Shown here: piece after piece, positions 46,879-54,523 of the stretch
Numbering within the stretch: the first letter of the stretch is position 1
Layout of the letters: each line of letters starts with the position of its first letter
Assembly: GCA_965220895.1 (NCBI GenBank)
Contig: CBDCRF010000006.1
Location: forward strand, 36,561 to 100,560
DNA from: WTFY01 sp965220895
Lineage (GTDB): Bacteria; Pseudomonadota; Gammaproteobacteria; UBA4575
Reading direction: 5' to 3'
DNA length: 64,000 nt
Translations under genes and position numbers: made by a program
The notes under the pieces: generated by a model
Told to the model about the DNA's origin: nothing
What the model saw: the letters and a program-made list of their open reading frames with translations, nothing else
The model's database searches: none

Positions 46879-47674
46879 TTCCTGGACATACCGGATCCAT
46901 GAGGGGGACTGCTTGGATGTGATGGGCGAGATGCCGGGCGCGTCCGTGGACCTGATCATCACTTCCCCGCCCTACGCTGAAAGGCGCAAAGACACATACG
47001 GCGGAGTGCCCGCGAGCGAGTACGTCGAATGGTTCCTGCCACGCGCTGAACAGATGCGCCGCTTGCTCCGGCCCACAGGATCCTTCGTGCTCAATATCAA
47101 AGAAGGAACCCAAGACAGGTGCAAGGAAACGTACGTGCTCGAACTCATTCTCGCCCTTGTCAAACAAGGATGGAGGTGGATCGACGAATACATATGGGTA
47201 AAAACCAATCCTTTTCCGGGTCAATCCGCAGAAACAATGAAAAATTGCTGGGAACGTTTGCTCCACTTTGCTCCAAGCATGACAAAGATAACCTTGCATA
47301 GAGACGCAGTTAAAATACAAGCAACCAAGAGGCACATTGAATCCGCGAAATATGCTAAAAGACAGATGCGATATTCCAAGAATGGCTCTCCATTAGGGAC
47401 TGGAAGTGCACAATACATATATGACTTGGATAACGTAGAACCTTGCAATGCTGTTTTCTCGGTATCTGGTCAGTCTCGTACGCATCCCGCTCCCTTTTCT
47501 GATGCGGTCCCTTTCTTTTTCATTCGTCTCCTCACGGTGGAGGGCGACGTGGTGCTCGACCCTTTCTCCGGGAGCGGCACAACCTATCGCGTAGCCCAGC
47601 GCGCCGGACGAAAGCCCATTGGAATCGAAATCAAGCCAGAGTACGTCAAGCAAGAAAACCCCATGCTGCTGTAA
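46868..47674 (+). CDS. DNA methyltransferase (SPPY type), paralogue B
   Basis: 268 residues from GTG overlapping the previous stop. LIITSPPY and VVLDPFSGSGTTYRVAQRAG as in the 33.1-kb gene. Both ends are nearly identical to that gene at protein and DNA level, but the middle (from about residue 115 to 205) is unrelated: here NPFPGQSAETMKNCWERLLH and ATKRHIESAKYAKRQ. The swapped part is where such enzymes hold their target-recognition region. Confidence 0.9.
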   Translation: MAIDSWTYRIHEGDCLDVMGEMPGASVDLIITSPPYAERRKDTYGGVPASEYVEWFLPRAEQMRRLLRPTGSFVLNIKEGTQDRCKETYVLELILALVKQGWRWIDEYIWVKTNPFPGQSAETMKNCWERLLHFAPSMTKITLHRDAVKIQATKRHIESAKYAKRQMRYSKNGSPLGTGSAQYIYDLDNVEPCNAVFSVSGQSRTHPAPFSDAVPFFFIRLLTVEGDVVLDPFSGSGTTYRVAQRAGRKPIGIEIKPEYVKQENPMLL

Positions 47675-47683
47675 AAACGTCCC

Positions 47684-47712
47684 TTGACATTGTTGTTTTT
47701 TTGTCGTACATT
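47684..47712 (+). promoter_or_regulatory. Promoter (plus)
   Basis: TTGACA, 17 bp ending TTTGTCG, TACATT; identical, with its flank, to the promoter after methylase paralogue A. Confidence 0.85.
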
Positions 47713-47744
47713 ACCGCATACGAAATCACGTTGCCCCTGACCCC

Positions 47745-48083
47745 ATGGATACCATTGTTTCGCCAGTAGGCCCTACCCGTTCCTTTATCGCGCACGAGGG
47801 GACAGAACCAGATCCCCCGATAGAAAAAGAGGGGGAGGCTCTTGGGGAAAACAAAACACTGGAGTCTGCGCTCCAAGTCGTCAAGAGTTACCGCCAAGCG
47901 CGCTTACTGCTTCTTGACGCAGAAGTGGTGTACATGGCTTCGAGGCTAAGGTGCGACGCATTGAAAGCGACTGTGGACGATTGCGAGGAGGCGTTGGAAT
48001 CGCTTGTCAATCATTTAATCATGGCTGGCGATACATCCGAGGCTATCACGGTGTCGAAGGCGTTGCTGGAGGCAAGCAAATGA
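47745..48083 (+). CDS. Hypothetical protein, 112 aa
   Basis: Proline/acidic N-terminus, then helices (LESALQVVKSYRQARLLLLD, DDCEEALESLVNHLIMAGDT). ATGA overlap with the next gene. Unknown family. Confidence 0.6.
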   Translation: MDTIVSPVGPTRSFIAHEGTEPDPPIEKEGEALGENKTLESALQVVKSYRQARLLLLDAEVVYMASRLRCDALKATVDDCEEALESLVNHLIMAGDTSEAITVSKALLEASK

Positions 48084-48322
48084 GTTATTTGGAACGCTTG
48101 CAGCGGAGCATGTCAGAGGAAGAATATGCTGATTTCTGTCAAGAGTGGCTGGGAGAAACAGATGGAGAGGAATTGCTCGAAAACCTAAACAGCGCGGTAG
48201 GCTTGCTTGAGGAAGCCATGAATATGCACGAAAATAATCGTCCCGATTTGGCACTTAAGCCATTGATTCGCGCTGTTCTCGTTCTCCGCGAGTACATACC
48301 CCGAAACGAGGACCTTGAGTAA
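48080..48322 (+). CDS. Hypothetical acidic helical protein, 80 aa
   Basis: MSYLERLQRSMSEEEYADFC and TPR-like helical repeats (LLEEAMNMHENNRPDLALKP). Unknown family. Confidence 0.6.
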   Translation: MSYLERLQRSMSEEEYADFCQEWLGETDGEELLENLNSAVGLLEEAMNMHENNRPDLALKPLIRAVLVLREYIPRNEDLE

Positions 48323-49178
48323 ACAAATCAACATAGGCACAGAGCGTACCTGCGATTGCCCGCCACAGCATCTATGCTGCTTGTCTGCAAAGGAGTGGCT
48401 CAAGAATCAGATCGGGGTATGGGAGTTCGCTTATGAAAAGCGAGATGTCCGGGACAAATCTGTACATCCCGCATCGTTCCCTATCGGATTGCCACGTCGC
48501 ATAATTGAGCAGTTCACACATGAGGGCGAATTGGTGTTAGACCCTTTCGCGGGTATTGGCTCAACGCTTGTCGCCGCGCAAGACGCAGGCAGGAATGCTG
48601 TAGGCTTCGATCTGTCAGCCGATTATGTAGACATAGCACAACGTAGAGCATCGGAACCAAGCATGTTTGCTAACTCACAGCAAGTCATGGTGCACGACGA
48701 TGCGCTGAACATCCCGGAATATCTCCAACCAGAATCTGTTCGGCTAATTGTTACCTCGCCCCCCTATGCAAATCTTCTTGGGACATCTCGCGAGAACAAG
48801 TCATACCGGAAGAGGAAAAATAAACAGTATGGGAAGGTAGAACAGTACTCCCAGAATCCCAGGGACTTGGGGACAATGTATGTCGAAGCCTATACTCTCG
48901 CTATGGGAGACATATTTGAATCTCTCCTGCCCTTATTGCGACATCAAGGGCACTGCGTAATAAATGTTGGGAATATGTGGAAAGATGATACCCGCATAAA
49001 TCTCGATGTAAATTTGATACAAGAGATGGAGAAACGAGGATACGAACTGCGTAATCGTATCATATGGGATCGCCGCAATATCGTGAATGGCACAGGGATA
49101 TTTGGCTATCCGTCAAACTATATCACCATGGGCACGACGTTCGAGTACATACTTGATTTTCGCAAACCAGAGAGGTAA
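48315..49178 (+). CDS. DNA methyltransferase with AdoMet motif before SPPY
   Basis: 287 residues from a TTG overlapping the previous stop. HPASFPIGLPRRIIEQFTHE, AdoMet motif VLDPFAGIGSTLVAAQDAGR near residue 75, then IVTSPPYANLLG near 150: the reverse motif order to the other SPPY enzymes here. NVGNMWKDDTRINLDV and GTTFEYILDFRKP complete the family pattern (N4-cytosine or N6-adenine). Unrelated to the paralogue pair except by superfamily. Confidence 0.9.
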   Translation: MSKQINIGTERTCDCPPQHLCCLSAKEWLKNQIGVWEFAYEKRDVRDKSVHPASFPIGLPRRIIEQFTHEGELVLDPFAGIGSTLVAAQDAGRNAVGFDLSADYVDIAQRRASEPSMFANSQQVMVHDDALNIPEYLQPESVRLIVTSPPYANLLGTSRENKSYRKRKNKQYGKVEQYSQNPRDLGTMYVEAYTLAMGDIFESLLPLLRHQGHCVINVGNMWKDDTRINLDVNLIQEMEKRGYELRNRIIWDRRNIVNGTGIFGYPSNYITMGTTFEYILDFRKPER

Positions 49179-49180
49179 TC

Positions 49181-49408
49181 ATGGCAAAATTAGTCGCTCG
49201 CAAAGTTAAAGGGGTAGAAAAGTGGAATGTCCAAGATGATAGTGGCAAGATATATGCTGCTATCTTTAGGGACGGGTATAACCATTATCATAAGTGGTAT
49301 CTGCGCAATAATCGTAGTGAGAAGGTGCGGGCTAAGTTTACTACGCTCAAAGACACTTTGATTTTTGCCAATGCTGTTTACGGTCAAGATAAGGGGCCTC
49401 AAGCCTAA
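49181..49408 (+). CDS. Hypothetical protein, 75 aa
   Basis: Basic, beta-rich (VKGVEKWNVQDDSGKIYAAI). Lower GC than surrounding genes. Unknown family. Confidence 0.6.
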   Translation: MAKLVARKVKGVEKWNVQDDSGKIYAAIFRDGYNHYHKWYLRNNRSEKVRAKFTTLKDTLIFANAVYGQDKGPQA

Positions 49409-49415
49409 CGGGATC

Positions 49416-49547
49416 ATGGCAAAAGAGCAAAACCCTCCTCCGGGACAGCAAGTAATCAAAGAGGGCAAGCCTACGCGCTTGCGCGTGGGGACACCCCCAT
49501 TCAAGCCGCCACCCCCGCCGCCACCCCCGCCTAAAAATGCGACCTGA
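49416..49547 (+). CDS. Proline-rich peptide, 43 aa
   Basis: Ends in FKPP followed by a run of prolines and KNAT. Disordered. ATG overlaps nothing upstream; its end overlaps the next start. Short and low complexity, so uncertain. Confidence 0.4.
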   Translation: MAKEQNPPPGQQVIKEGKPTRLRVGTPPFKPPPPPPPPPKNAT

Positions 49548-49755
49548 CTGGAGCCGCATTGATTGCCTTGTGTACATTCGCCATTCGGATGGCGCGATTG
49601 TGATGGATACCCGCCTCGAACAGGAGTTTCCTGACCTCGACCAAGATGCGTTGCACAGGGCTATCGAAAACAATATCGTTACCGAGTTTGACGGCTCTGA
49701 AGTCATTGACTGGCTGGAGGTGGAAGCCTCGTACGACAGAATCTTAAACCCCTAA
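49537..49755 (+). CDS. Hypothetical acidic protein, 72 aa
   Basis: Acidic with possible HTH-like helices (LEQEFPDLDQDALHRAIENN). Unknown family. Confidence 0.6.
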   Translation: MRPDWSRIDCLVYIRHSDGAIVMDTRLEQEFPDLDQDALHRAIENNIVTEFDGSEVIDWLEVEASYDRILNP

Positions 49756-49758
49756 ACA

Positions 49759-50007
49759 ATGGAAACCGAGAACATTTACGCCCTGCGGAGATCTGCGACA
49801 TGGGGGGAGATATGCGACGCTATGGAGACAAGCGTTTATCACGCCCGCATCCTTAAAGCCCTTTTCCTGGCAGTAGGCAGTCCGGGCTCAATATGGCAGA
49901 TCGCAAGCAGCGAACTGCTTTTTGACCAGAAGCAAGTAGCCAAGATACTTTCGCAACTTGTCGAAGGGGGCATTGTCGAAGAGTTCACATCAAGCATGCC
50001 GGAATAA
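49759..50007 (+). CDS. Possible winged-helix protein, 82 aa
   Basis: TWGEICDAMETSVYHARILK, then QIASSELLFDQKQVAKILSQ and LVEGGIVEEF: a helix-turn-helix plus wing pattern similar to MarR/ArsR-type folds. The next gene is a relative. Could be a small regulator. Confidence 0.55.
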   Translation: METENIYALRRSATWGEICDAMETSVYHARILKALFLAVGSPGSIWQIASSELLFDQKQVAKILSQLVEGGIVEEFTSSMPE

Positions 50008-50009
50008 AC

Positions 50010-50354
50010 ATGAAAACCTCCGTTTACGCCATACGCAACAACACGACCTTGGGGCAACTGCGCAGTTGGGCTAAAAAGAGCGACAGCCACGAGATGGTTG
50101 TAAAAACACTTTTCCTGTTTGCAAGGGGGCTAACCTGCCCGGATATTCTTTCTCAGGCATCGTGGATTGATACGAAGAAAGCAGCATTGCTTAAGAAGGG
50201 AACGCTATCAAGCATCTTGGCGGAACTTTTCGATGCTGGTATAATCGAAAAGCGTACGACAATAAAAGCCATCGGAGAACCAGACGAAGACGATGTAGCC
50301 GATGAAAAAGGGCACACGCAAGAAGCAGCCAAGCTGCCGCAAAGCAACACTTAA
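50010..50354 (+). CDS. Possible winged-helix protein, 114 aa
   Basis: Same outline as the previous gene (TTLGQLRSWAKKSDSHEMVV, LTCPDILSQASWI, KKGTLSSILAELFDAGIIEK) with a charged tail. A tandem pair of small wHTH proteins, possibly DNA-binding regulators. Confidence 0.55.
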   Translation: MKTSVYAIRNNTTLGQLRSWAKKSDSHEMVVKTLFLFARGLTCPDILSQASWIDTKKAALLKKGTLSSILAELFDAGIIEKRTTIKAIGEPDEDDVADEKGHTQEAAKLPQSNT

Positions 50355-50520
50355 GCGCAAAAAGAGGTTTGCTGAATCCCAGAAGGTGGACAGGCCAGCG
50401 GACTGGATCCCGCCAAGGGATACCTACCATACCCGTTCCATGGACGAGGAGATGCGTTCCATTGAAATCAAGCACGGCCACCTGCCGTCTAAACCCAAGA
50501 AAAAGGGGAAACAGCCGTGA
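50302..50520 (+). CDS. Basic protein, 72 aa, overlapping
   Basis: Lys-rich ends with a conserved middle PADWIPPRDTYHTRSMDEEM, similar to part of the 195-aa protein at 42.4 kb. Overlaps the previous gene by 53 bp in another frame. Confidence 0.5.
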   Translation: MKKGTRKKQPSCRKATLKRKKRFAESQKVDRPADWIPPRDTYHTRSMDEEMRSIEIKHGHLPSKPKKKGKQP

Positions 50521-50744
50521 ACAAAATAATCTCCCATGAAATGAGCGACCACGAAGACAGGGGCAAAAAGGCCCTGCGGAACCACTTGGCCATTCTTAAC
50601 AGCCTTGACCTGCATGAAATCCAGCATCGCAAGATCGACGAATGGTATGAGGCATTTTCGGCAGACCCATACAGGTTCTTTTTGCGCTGCAATGAATCAC
50701 GCCGAGATGCAATTTGGCAAGCCATGCTCCAGCGTGGTGCATAA
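50517..50744 (+). CDS. Hypothetical protein, 75 aa, GTG start
   Basis: Helical (KALRNHLAILNSLDLHEIQH). GTGA overlap. Last gene of the rightward block. Unknown family. Confidence 0.6.
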   Translation: MNKIISHEMSDHEDRGKKALRNHLAILNSLDLHEIQHRKIDEWYEAFSADPYRFFLRCNESRRDAIWQAMLQRGA

Positions 50745-50771
50745 TCTCAACAGCGACGGGAGATATGCGAT

Positions 50772-50809
50772 ACGCTGAAGGGAGATCGGGCTTCCGGGTT
50801 TTTCAGCGT
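50772..50809. terminator. Possible terminator between convergent blocks
   Basis: ACGCTGAA pairs with TTCAGCGT around a 22-nt loop that contains GGGAGATCGGG; a TTTTT run is part of the right arm. It lies where plus and minus transcription meet. Confidence 0.45.
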
Positions 50810-51141
50810 TTGATGGGTGGGGGTGGCGGGACGGGGACGGGGCCGCAGCCTATCTGGCGAGCGACGTCGAAATAGCCCGACGTGGTATCGACGGTGATAA
50901 GGTAGCGGGCTTCGCTGAGCAAATACCCGTAGTAGTAGGCTGCCTGTTCGGAGTACCGAACATCCTTTGGCATACGCTCCCACCAGCGATCAGCGAGATA
51001 GGCTGCATGGGCAGCAGGCGAGCCAGATTCAATTATGGCCTGATAGCGTTGATTGTCTATTTCATTTGCATTTGGATAGCAACCATGGGCCATGGTAAAC
51101 AATCCAGCAAACAGGAGGGCGATACCCCAATAACGTGTCAT
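50803..51141 (-). CDS. Small lipoprotein
   Basis: 112 residues. Signal sequence MTRYWGIALLFAGLFTMAHG followed by Cys (lipobox MAHGC). Mature part contains SEQAAYYYGYLLSEARYLIT and ends proline-rich. It may be an o-spanin-like or surface lipoprotein; unproven. Confidence 0.6.
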   Translation of the reverse strand: MTRYWGIALLFAGLFTMAHGCYPNANEIDNQRYQAIIESGSPAAHAAYLADRWWERMPKDVRYSEQAAYYYGYLLSEARYLITVDTTSGYFDVARQIGCGPVPVPPPPPIKR

Positions 51142-51401
51142 GTTGTTTCCTCCATGTGTTTTTCTCGTACGATATAGGCAATGAGGAGACGCAGTTCTGC
51201 CTTGTCGAGCACCTTGGCATCATGGCCTATCCCTTCGTATTTGCCGTCTTTGGCGCGAAACGTAAGCCGCCAACGTTCGCCCTTTTCATATTGCCAATAC
51301 TGCCCCCAAGACCACCAGCCTATATGCTCTTTGTTGGCGAGCACACAGCCATTATGCCGGAGCGTGATTTTTGGGTAGGGAGGGGTGGGACTTACATGCA
51401 C
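51138..51401 (-). CDS. Hypothetical protein, 87 aa, start inside the post-scaffold segment
   Basis: VHVSPTPPYPKITLRHNGCV, then WSWGQYWQYEKGERWRLTFR; the sequence suggests a beta-rich small protein. GTG start chosen in the conserved AAGCGTGCATGTAAGTCCC; the frame stays open through the omega-RNA-like locus upstream, which carries the tnpB tail reading SAGVATSQNRS. ATGA overlap with the lipoprotein gene. Confidence 0.5.
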   Translation of the reverse strand: MHVSPTPPYPKITLRHNGCVLANKEHIGWWSWGQYWQYEKGERWRLTFRAKDGKYEGIGHDAKVLDKAELRLLIAYIVREKHMEETT

Positions 51402-51415
51402 GCTTGCGCGGCTGC

Positions 51416-51577
51416 GGTTCTGGCTGGTGGCCACGCCTGCTGAAGAAGGACTTACTGACGTGTCGAAGCTTGCCCCAGCCACCGGGGAGAGTCCCGCCCG
51501 TGGACAAGCAGTGTCTGCGGTTCGCGCCATTTCCGTGCCTTTAAGCAGTATTTCTGTGATCGTGAAATGACAACCGC
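51416..51577 (-). ncRNA. Stand-alone TnpB omega-RNA-like locus B
   Basis: About 160 nt homologous along its length to locus A (1840-2015) and, in its 3' 94 nt, nearly identical to locus C. Stem GCTTGTCC/GGGGCAAGC; helix GGTGGCTGG with the GCCACCAGCC end adjacent to the putative guide. An 80-nt 5' extension (CACGATCACAGA, TACTGCTTAAAGGCACGG) is shared only with A. The 3' neighbour GCAGCCGCGCAAGCGTGCAT is identical in A and B. Confidence 0.6.
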
Positions 51578-51583
51578 ATAAAC

Positions 51584-51612
51584 AAGGTACGACAGAAAAT
51601 CAAGAAAAGCAA
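51584..51612 (-). promoter_or_regulatory. Promoter of omega-RNA-like locus B
   Basis: TTGCTT, 17 bp ending CTGTCG, TACCTT, matching the phage promoter family apart from the -35 box. Confidence 0.6.
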
Positions 51613-51641
51613 ACCCTCACTATGAATAAATCCCGGAGGGG

Positions 51642-52277
51642 TCATGGAGCAATATCGACCTTTTTCAGGCAGGTTATCAGCGCAGCCTTCTCCGCAGCCG
51701 TAATCGACAGTCCCCAATACTTCTTGGCATGCAACCATGCCACCGCATAAAACAAATGATACCTTTCGCGTGGCGGAAGCCATTCCTCTGGCCCTTTCGC
51801 ACCTTTGGAGCGGTTGGCAGAGGCGTACACGGGCACAAGCCACGTTCGCATTTTCGACTTGACCCCAAAGCCATTCGAGTAGTTCACTCGCTTGTCCTTA
51901 TCCCACTCATTGGCTCCGCTAATCCATGCGGCCTTGAGCGGTACGAGGTGGTCAATATCCAACTTGCTGGACAACGTAAAGGTGTCTCCAGTAAAGCGAC
52001 AAATCCAGCGGCCAGAAATCACCCGCTTGCCATCATCCGTGAGCACCAGTTTAGGCTCTTCAGCCAAGCCCGCCTTTTTCCAGCCCCGCGTACGATGCCA
52101 CCTGATCAGGCATTCGTGGCGTTCGTCTTGCCCGTCGCTGTCCGTATCGCGCCAGCCATGGCCAAATTCCTTCCGTTCGTAACTGGCAACGACAGCGGGA
52201 TCCCATTCGCGGACGGGAATGTTTTCGATTTCCTTGAGCCACTTTTCAGAGGCTTTGACGCGGCGCGATTGCTTCAT
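51642..52277 (-). CDS. DUF1524-like HNH nuclease (GmrSD C-terminal type)
   Basis: 211 residues. The pattern SSKLDIDHLVPLKAAWISGA and DKRVNYSNGF followed by a late KMRTWLVPVYASANRSKGAK and EEWLPP is characteristic of DUF1524 nucleases; DIDH is the metal site. An early DTDSDGQDERHECL is the usual first conserved block of the secreted forms, though no signal peptide is present. It could degrade DNA or act in exclusion. Confidence 0.75.
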   Translation of the reverse strand: MKQSRRVKASEKWLKEIENIPVREWDPAVVASYERKEFGHGWRDTDSDGQDERHECLIRWHRTRGWKKAGLAEEPKLVLTDDGKRVISGRWICRFTGDTFTLSSKLDIDHLVPLKAAWISGANEWDKDKRVNYSNGFGVKSKMRTWLVPVYASANRSKGAKGPEEWLPPRERYHLFYAVAWLHAKKYWGLSITAAEKAALITCLKKVDIAP

Positions 52278-52281
52278 GGGG

Positions 52282-52587
52282 CTACCTTTTGATGATGCGT
52301 TTTCCGATGGCGTGGGCTATGAGCAGTTCAGTAGCAGCACGGCGACTGCTTTTGAATGGGAGAGGCGTTTCGCTGCTCCCCGGCGTGTACGCCTCCCAAG
52401 ATCGTGTTTTCACGCCCTCACGTTGAAAAGCCCTGACAAAGCCAAGATGCTTGCTTGCCTCTTTGTATCGCTTACGCCTGACGCGCACGGAGTAAACAGG
52501 ATAGGGCAGCGGCTTGGTCTTGACATAATATACAGCATATCTGCCAAGAAGTTTCTCTTTTGGTTTGAATCCGCGAAGGGGGGGCAT
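52282..52587 (-). CDS. Hypothetical basic protein, 101 aa
   Basis: Very basic with a predicted beta region (GRYAVYYVKTKPLPYPVYSV). Follows the membrane protein gene. Unknown family. Confidence 0.55.
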   Translation of the reverse strand: MPPLRGFKPKEKLLGRYAVYYVKTKPLPYPVYSVRVRRKRYKEASKHLGFVRAFQREGVKTRSWEAYTPGSSETPLPFKSSRRAATELLIAHAIGKRIIKR

Positions 52588-52592
52588 AGCGT

Positions 52593-52811
52593 CTATGGTC
52601 CAGAGTATGGAGCGAATGGTTGTTCTAACGTCGTATTTTCAGGCGGCGGCGGGGGCACATCTTTTGCCATGTTTGCCCGCGCTCCACCTCGCATTTCTTC
52701 GTACTGTCTCAGTGCCTTTCGCTCACCCACCTGCATTCCTGTCCAAAACAGGATAAAATAGCCAGCAAGGGCACCGAACAGAAGCAAGATGTTAGCAGAT
52801 ATGCAGTTCAT
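52593..52811 (-). CDS. Single-span membrane protein, 72 aa
   Basis: Hydrophobic residues 6-26 (ANILLLFGALAGYFILFWTG), then a charged helix and a proline-rich tail. i-spanin-like architecture is possible. ATGA overlap upstream. Confidence 0.6.
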   Translation of the reverse strand: MNCISANILLLFGALAGYFILFWTGMQVGERKALRQYEEMRGGARANMAKDVPPPPPENTTLEQPFAPYSGP

Positions 52812-53005
52812 GTCATTTTCTGGGGTTTGGCTTGTCCATTACGCCGCGCCGCCATGTCTTCCGCTGCTTGGTAATTCCGGCATCGGGCGACAACGGTTTC
52901 GGTTCCGTTTGCCTTGCGCTTGACGACCTCAAGGGGGCCCATCTGCATTCCATTGCCTCTGGGATCCGCTAACCACCGCAAGAAAAAACGCTGCTTTTCA
53001 GGCAT
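52808..53005 (-). CDS. Hypothetical basic protein, 65 aa
   Basis: The sequence suggests a small domain with VVKRKANGTETVVARCRNYQ and AAEDMAARRNG, resembling short phage modulators of the next gene (HPNFDSADMEMKRLNRE). Unknown family. Confidence 0.55.
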   Translation of the reverse strand: MPEKQRFFLRWLADPRGNGMQMGPLEVVKRKANGTETVVARCRNYQAAEDMAARRNGQAKPQKMT

Positions 53006-53204
53006 TGCTTTTCCACTCCCTATTCAGCCGCTTCATTTCCATGTCAGCGGAATCAAAATTGGGATGCAGGGATATGAACGTATTCGAGCCATCCTTTTCC
53101 GCCCGTATCACCTCGTAGCCGTCCAGCGCGGCCTTAACGTGAAATGGGGGAGAGTATATGTCAGCTGACGGAAACTGCACGAACGTTACTGGCTTGCCCT
53201 TCAT
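52998..53204 (-). CDS. Hypothetical protein, 68 aa
   Basis: FVQFPSADIYSPPFHVKAAL, then an alpha helix DSADMEMKRLNREWKS. Overlaps both neighbours. Unknown family. Confidence 0.55.
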   Translation of the reverse strand: MKGKPVTFVQFPSADIYSPPFHVKAALDGYEVIRAEKDGSNTFISLHPNFDSADMEMKRLNREWKSNA

Positions 53205-54139
53205 GCGTAACTCCCCGGATTATCCGCCATCCACGCATCGCGCCCTTCTTTCGTGTCGAAATGGAGTTTTCCGCCGTCAGGCGTAAAAGCAACGTACATG
53301 GACGTAACGCCGCCCATGCCCATCGCCTCGAATTCGCGCCATTGATCCAGCCCGGACGTACAGCCGTCGATCCATCCTTGCGGTACGGCCTTCGTGCCGC
53401 GCAAGACCTCGGCCAGCGTTGCGTTCTGCGCCGCGTATTGCGCTTCGCCCTTCGCGTCGCCCGTGGCCCATATGGGCGGATATATCCGCTCCCAAATTTT
53501 TTCCGCTACGGCTTGCCGGTTCTGGCGAGCGTATAGCGACATGTTCGGCCCTATCCGCAGCAACGCTGCCCGCATATCGTCATCGACCAGCCCGTGTTCC
53601 GCGAGCGTCATTTCCCACGCGCAGGCGGCCCACGGAAATGTTGGGGCTTGCCCCGCCGCGCGCGTCCGCATCCGCTGATCGCGCAGCTCCGCGGACAGCC
53701 GTTCGTATTCCTCGTTTGCCGCTGGCCACGTTTCGTACTTCTGCATCGGTGTCGAATTGCAGAAGACCTGATACCCGGTCGCGATCCGTTCAATCCGGTA
53801 CGGATTGAAGGTTTCGGCCTGCGTTGCTTCTGGCCGCACGGGCGCCGCGTTTTCCGCCCGGACTTTCGCCTTGTCCCGTTCGCGTTCGAGCCGCAACAAT
53901 TCATTGTATATTGGCCGCCAGCCCGACCATACCTTGATGCGGTCTTTGGCATCGTCCGCCGTCATCGGTTCCAGGTCGCGATCCTCCGGCAGAATATAGT
54001 CGCTGACCTCGCCATGCAGGGCCTTATCGACCTGCGCCCAGTTCGCGCCGCGCGTTGGATTCTCTGGCCCCCGCTTCCTTATGTTGGACAGGTAGTACCG
54101 CTTGACGGTGGCAGCTATGTTCGGATTCGGTGCGATCAT
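53201..54139 (-). CDS. Hypothetical protein, 312 aa
   Basis: N-terminal helix pair with LEPMTADDAKDRIKVWSGWR and LLRLERERDKAK, also present in the gene that follows upstream in transcription order; the C-terminal part (SMYVAFTPDGGKLHFDTKEG) looks like a small beta domain. Probably a virion or accessory protein. Unknown family. Confidence 0.6.
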   Translation of the reverse strand: MIAPNPNIAATVKRYYLSNIRKRGPENPTRGANWAQVDKALHGEVSDYILPEDRDLEPMTADDAKDRIKVWSGWRPIYNELLRLERERDKAKVRAENAAPVRPEATQAETFNPYRIERIATGYQVFCNSTPMQKYETWPAANEEYERLSAELRDQRMRTRAAGQAPTFPWAACAWEMTLAEHGLVDDDMRAALLRIGPNMSLYARQNRQAVAEKIWERIYPPIWATGDAKGEAQYAAQNATLAEVLRGTKAVPQGWIDGCTSGLDQWREFEAMGMGGVTSMYVAFTPDGGKLHFDTKEGRDAWMADNPGSYA

Positions 54140-54178
54140 CGTGTTTACCTTGTTTGGTGAAAAAACGTCAAAACTCGT

Positions 54179-54523
54179 TTACGGAACCTGCGACTGGTCG
54201 CAATAGTCCTTCAACTTTTGCAGATACAGGTCCGTTTCGCGCTCGAACCGCTCCAATTCGCTTGCAAACGGTCGTAAACCTAACCACATATTGACGGGAG
54301 CTTTGGCCTCTTTCGCAGTCATAGGCTCAAGGTTTTTATCCGCTTGAGCCAACTTTCGCGGATTGACGCCAAGCCCCAGCAGCACCCGCGCCCAAGCCTT
54401 ACCGAGTCTCGGTCTCGTCGAGTTCCGCATGGATATGCAGTTGTCGTAATTTGCCCATGCTTGAGCCAATAATTTCGGGTCCGGTTGCGGTCTCAGTCTG
54501 TGCAGGGCCGGTTGCGGTCTCAT
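54179..54523 (-). CDS. Hypothetical protein, 114 aa, related to the 312-aa protein
   Basis: LEPMTAKEAKAPVNMWLGLR and ELERFERETDLYLQKLKDY align with the N-terminal part of the 312-aa neighbour, suggesting a duplicated shared domain. ATGA overlap with the membrane protein gene. Confidence 0.55.
   Translation of the reverse strand: MRPQPALHRLRPQPDPKLLAQAWANYDNCISMRNSTRPRLGKAWARVLLGLGVNPRKLAQADKNLEPMTAKEAKAPVNMWLGLRPFASELERFERETDLYLQKLKDYCDQSQVP

Noticed and set aside
51138..51530. Reading the omega-RNA-like locus B as the coding 5' part of a 130-codon gene.
   Set aside because: The same DNA in locus A has the frame broken while RNA pairing is kept, so RNA function explains conservation better; a GTG start after the locus was used.
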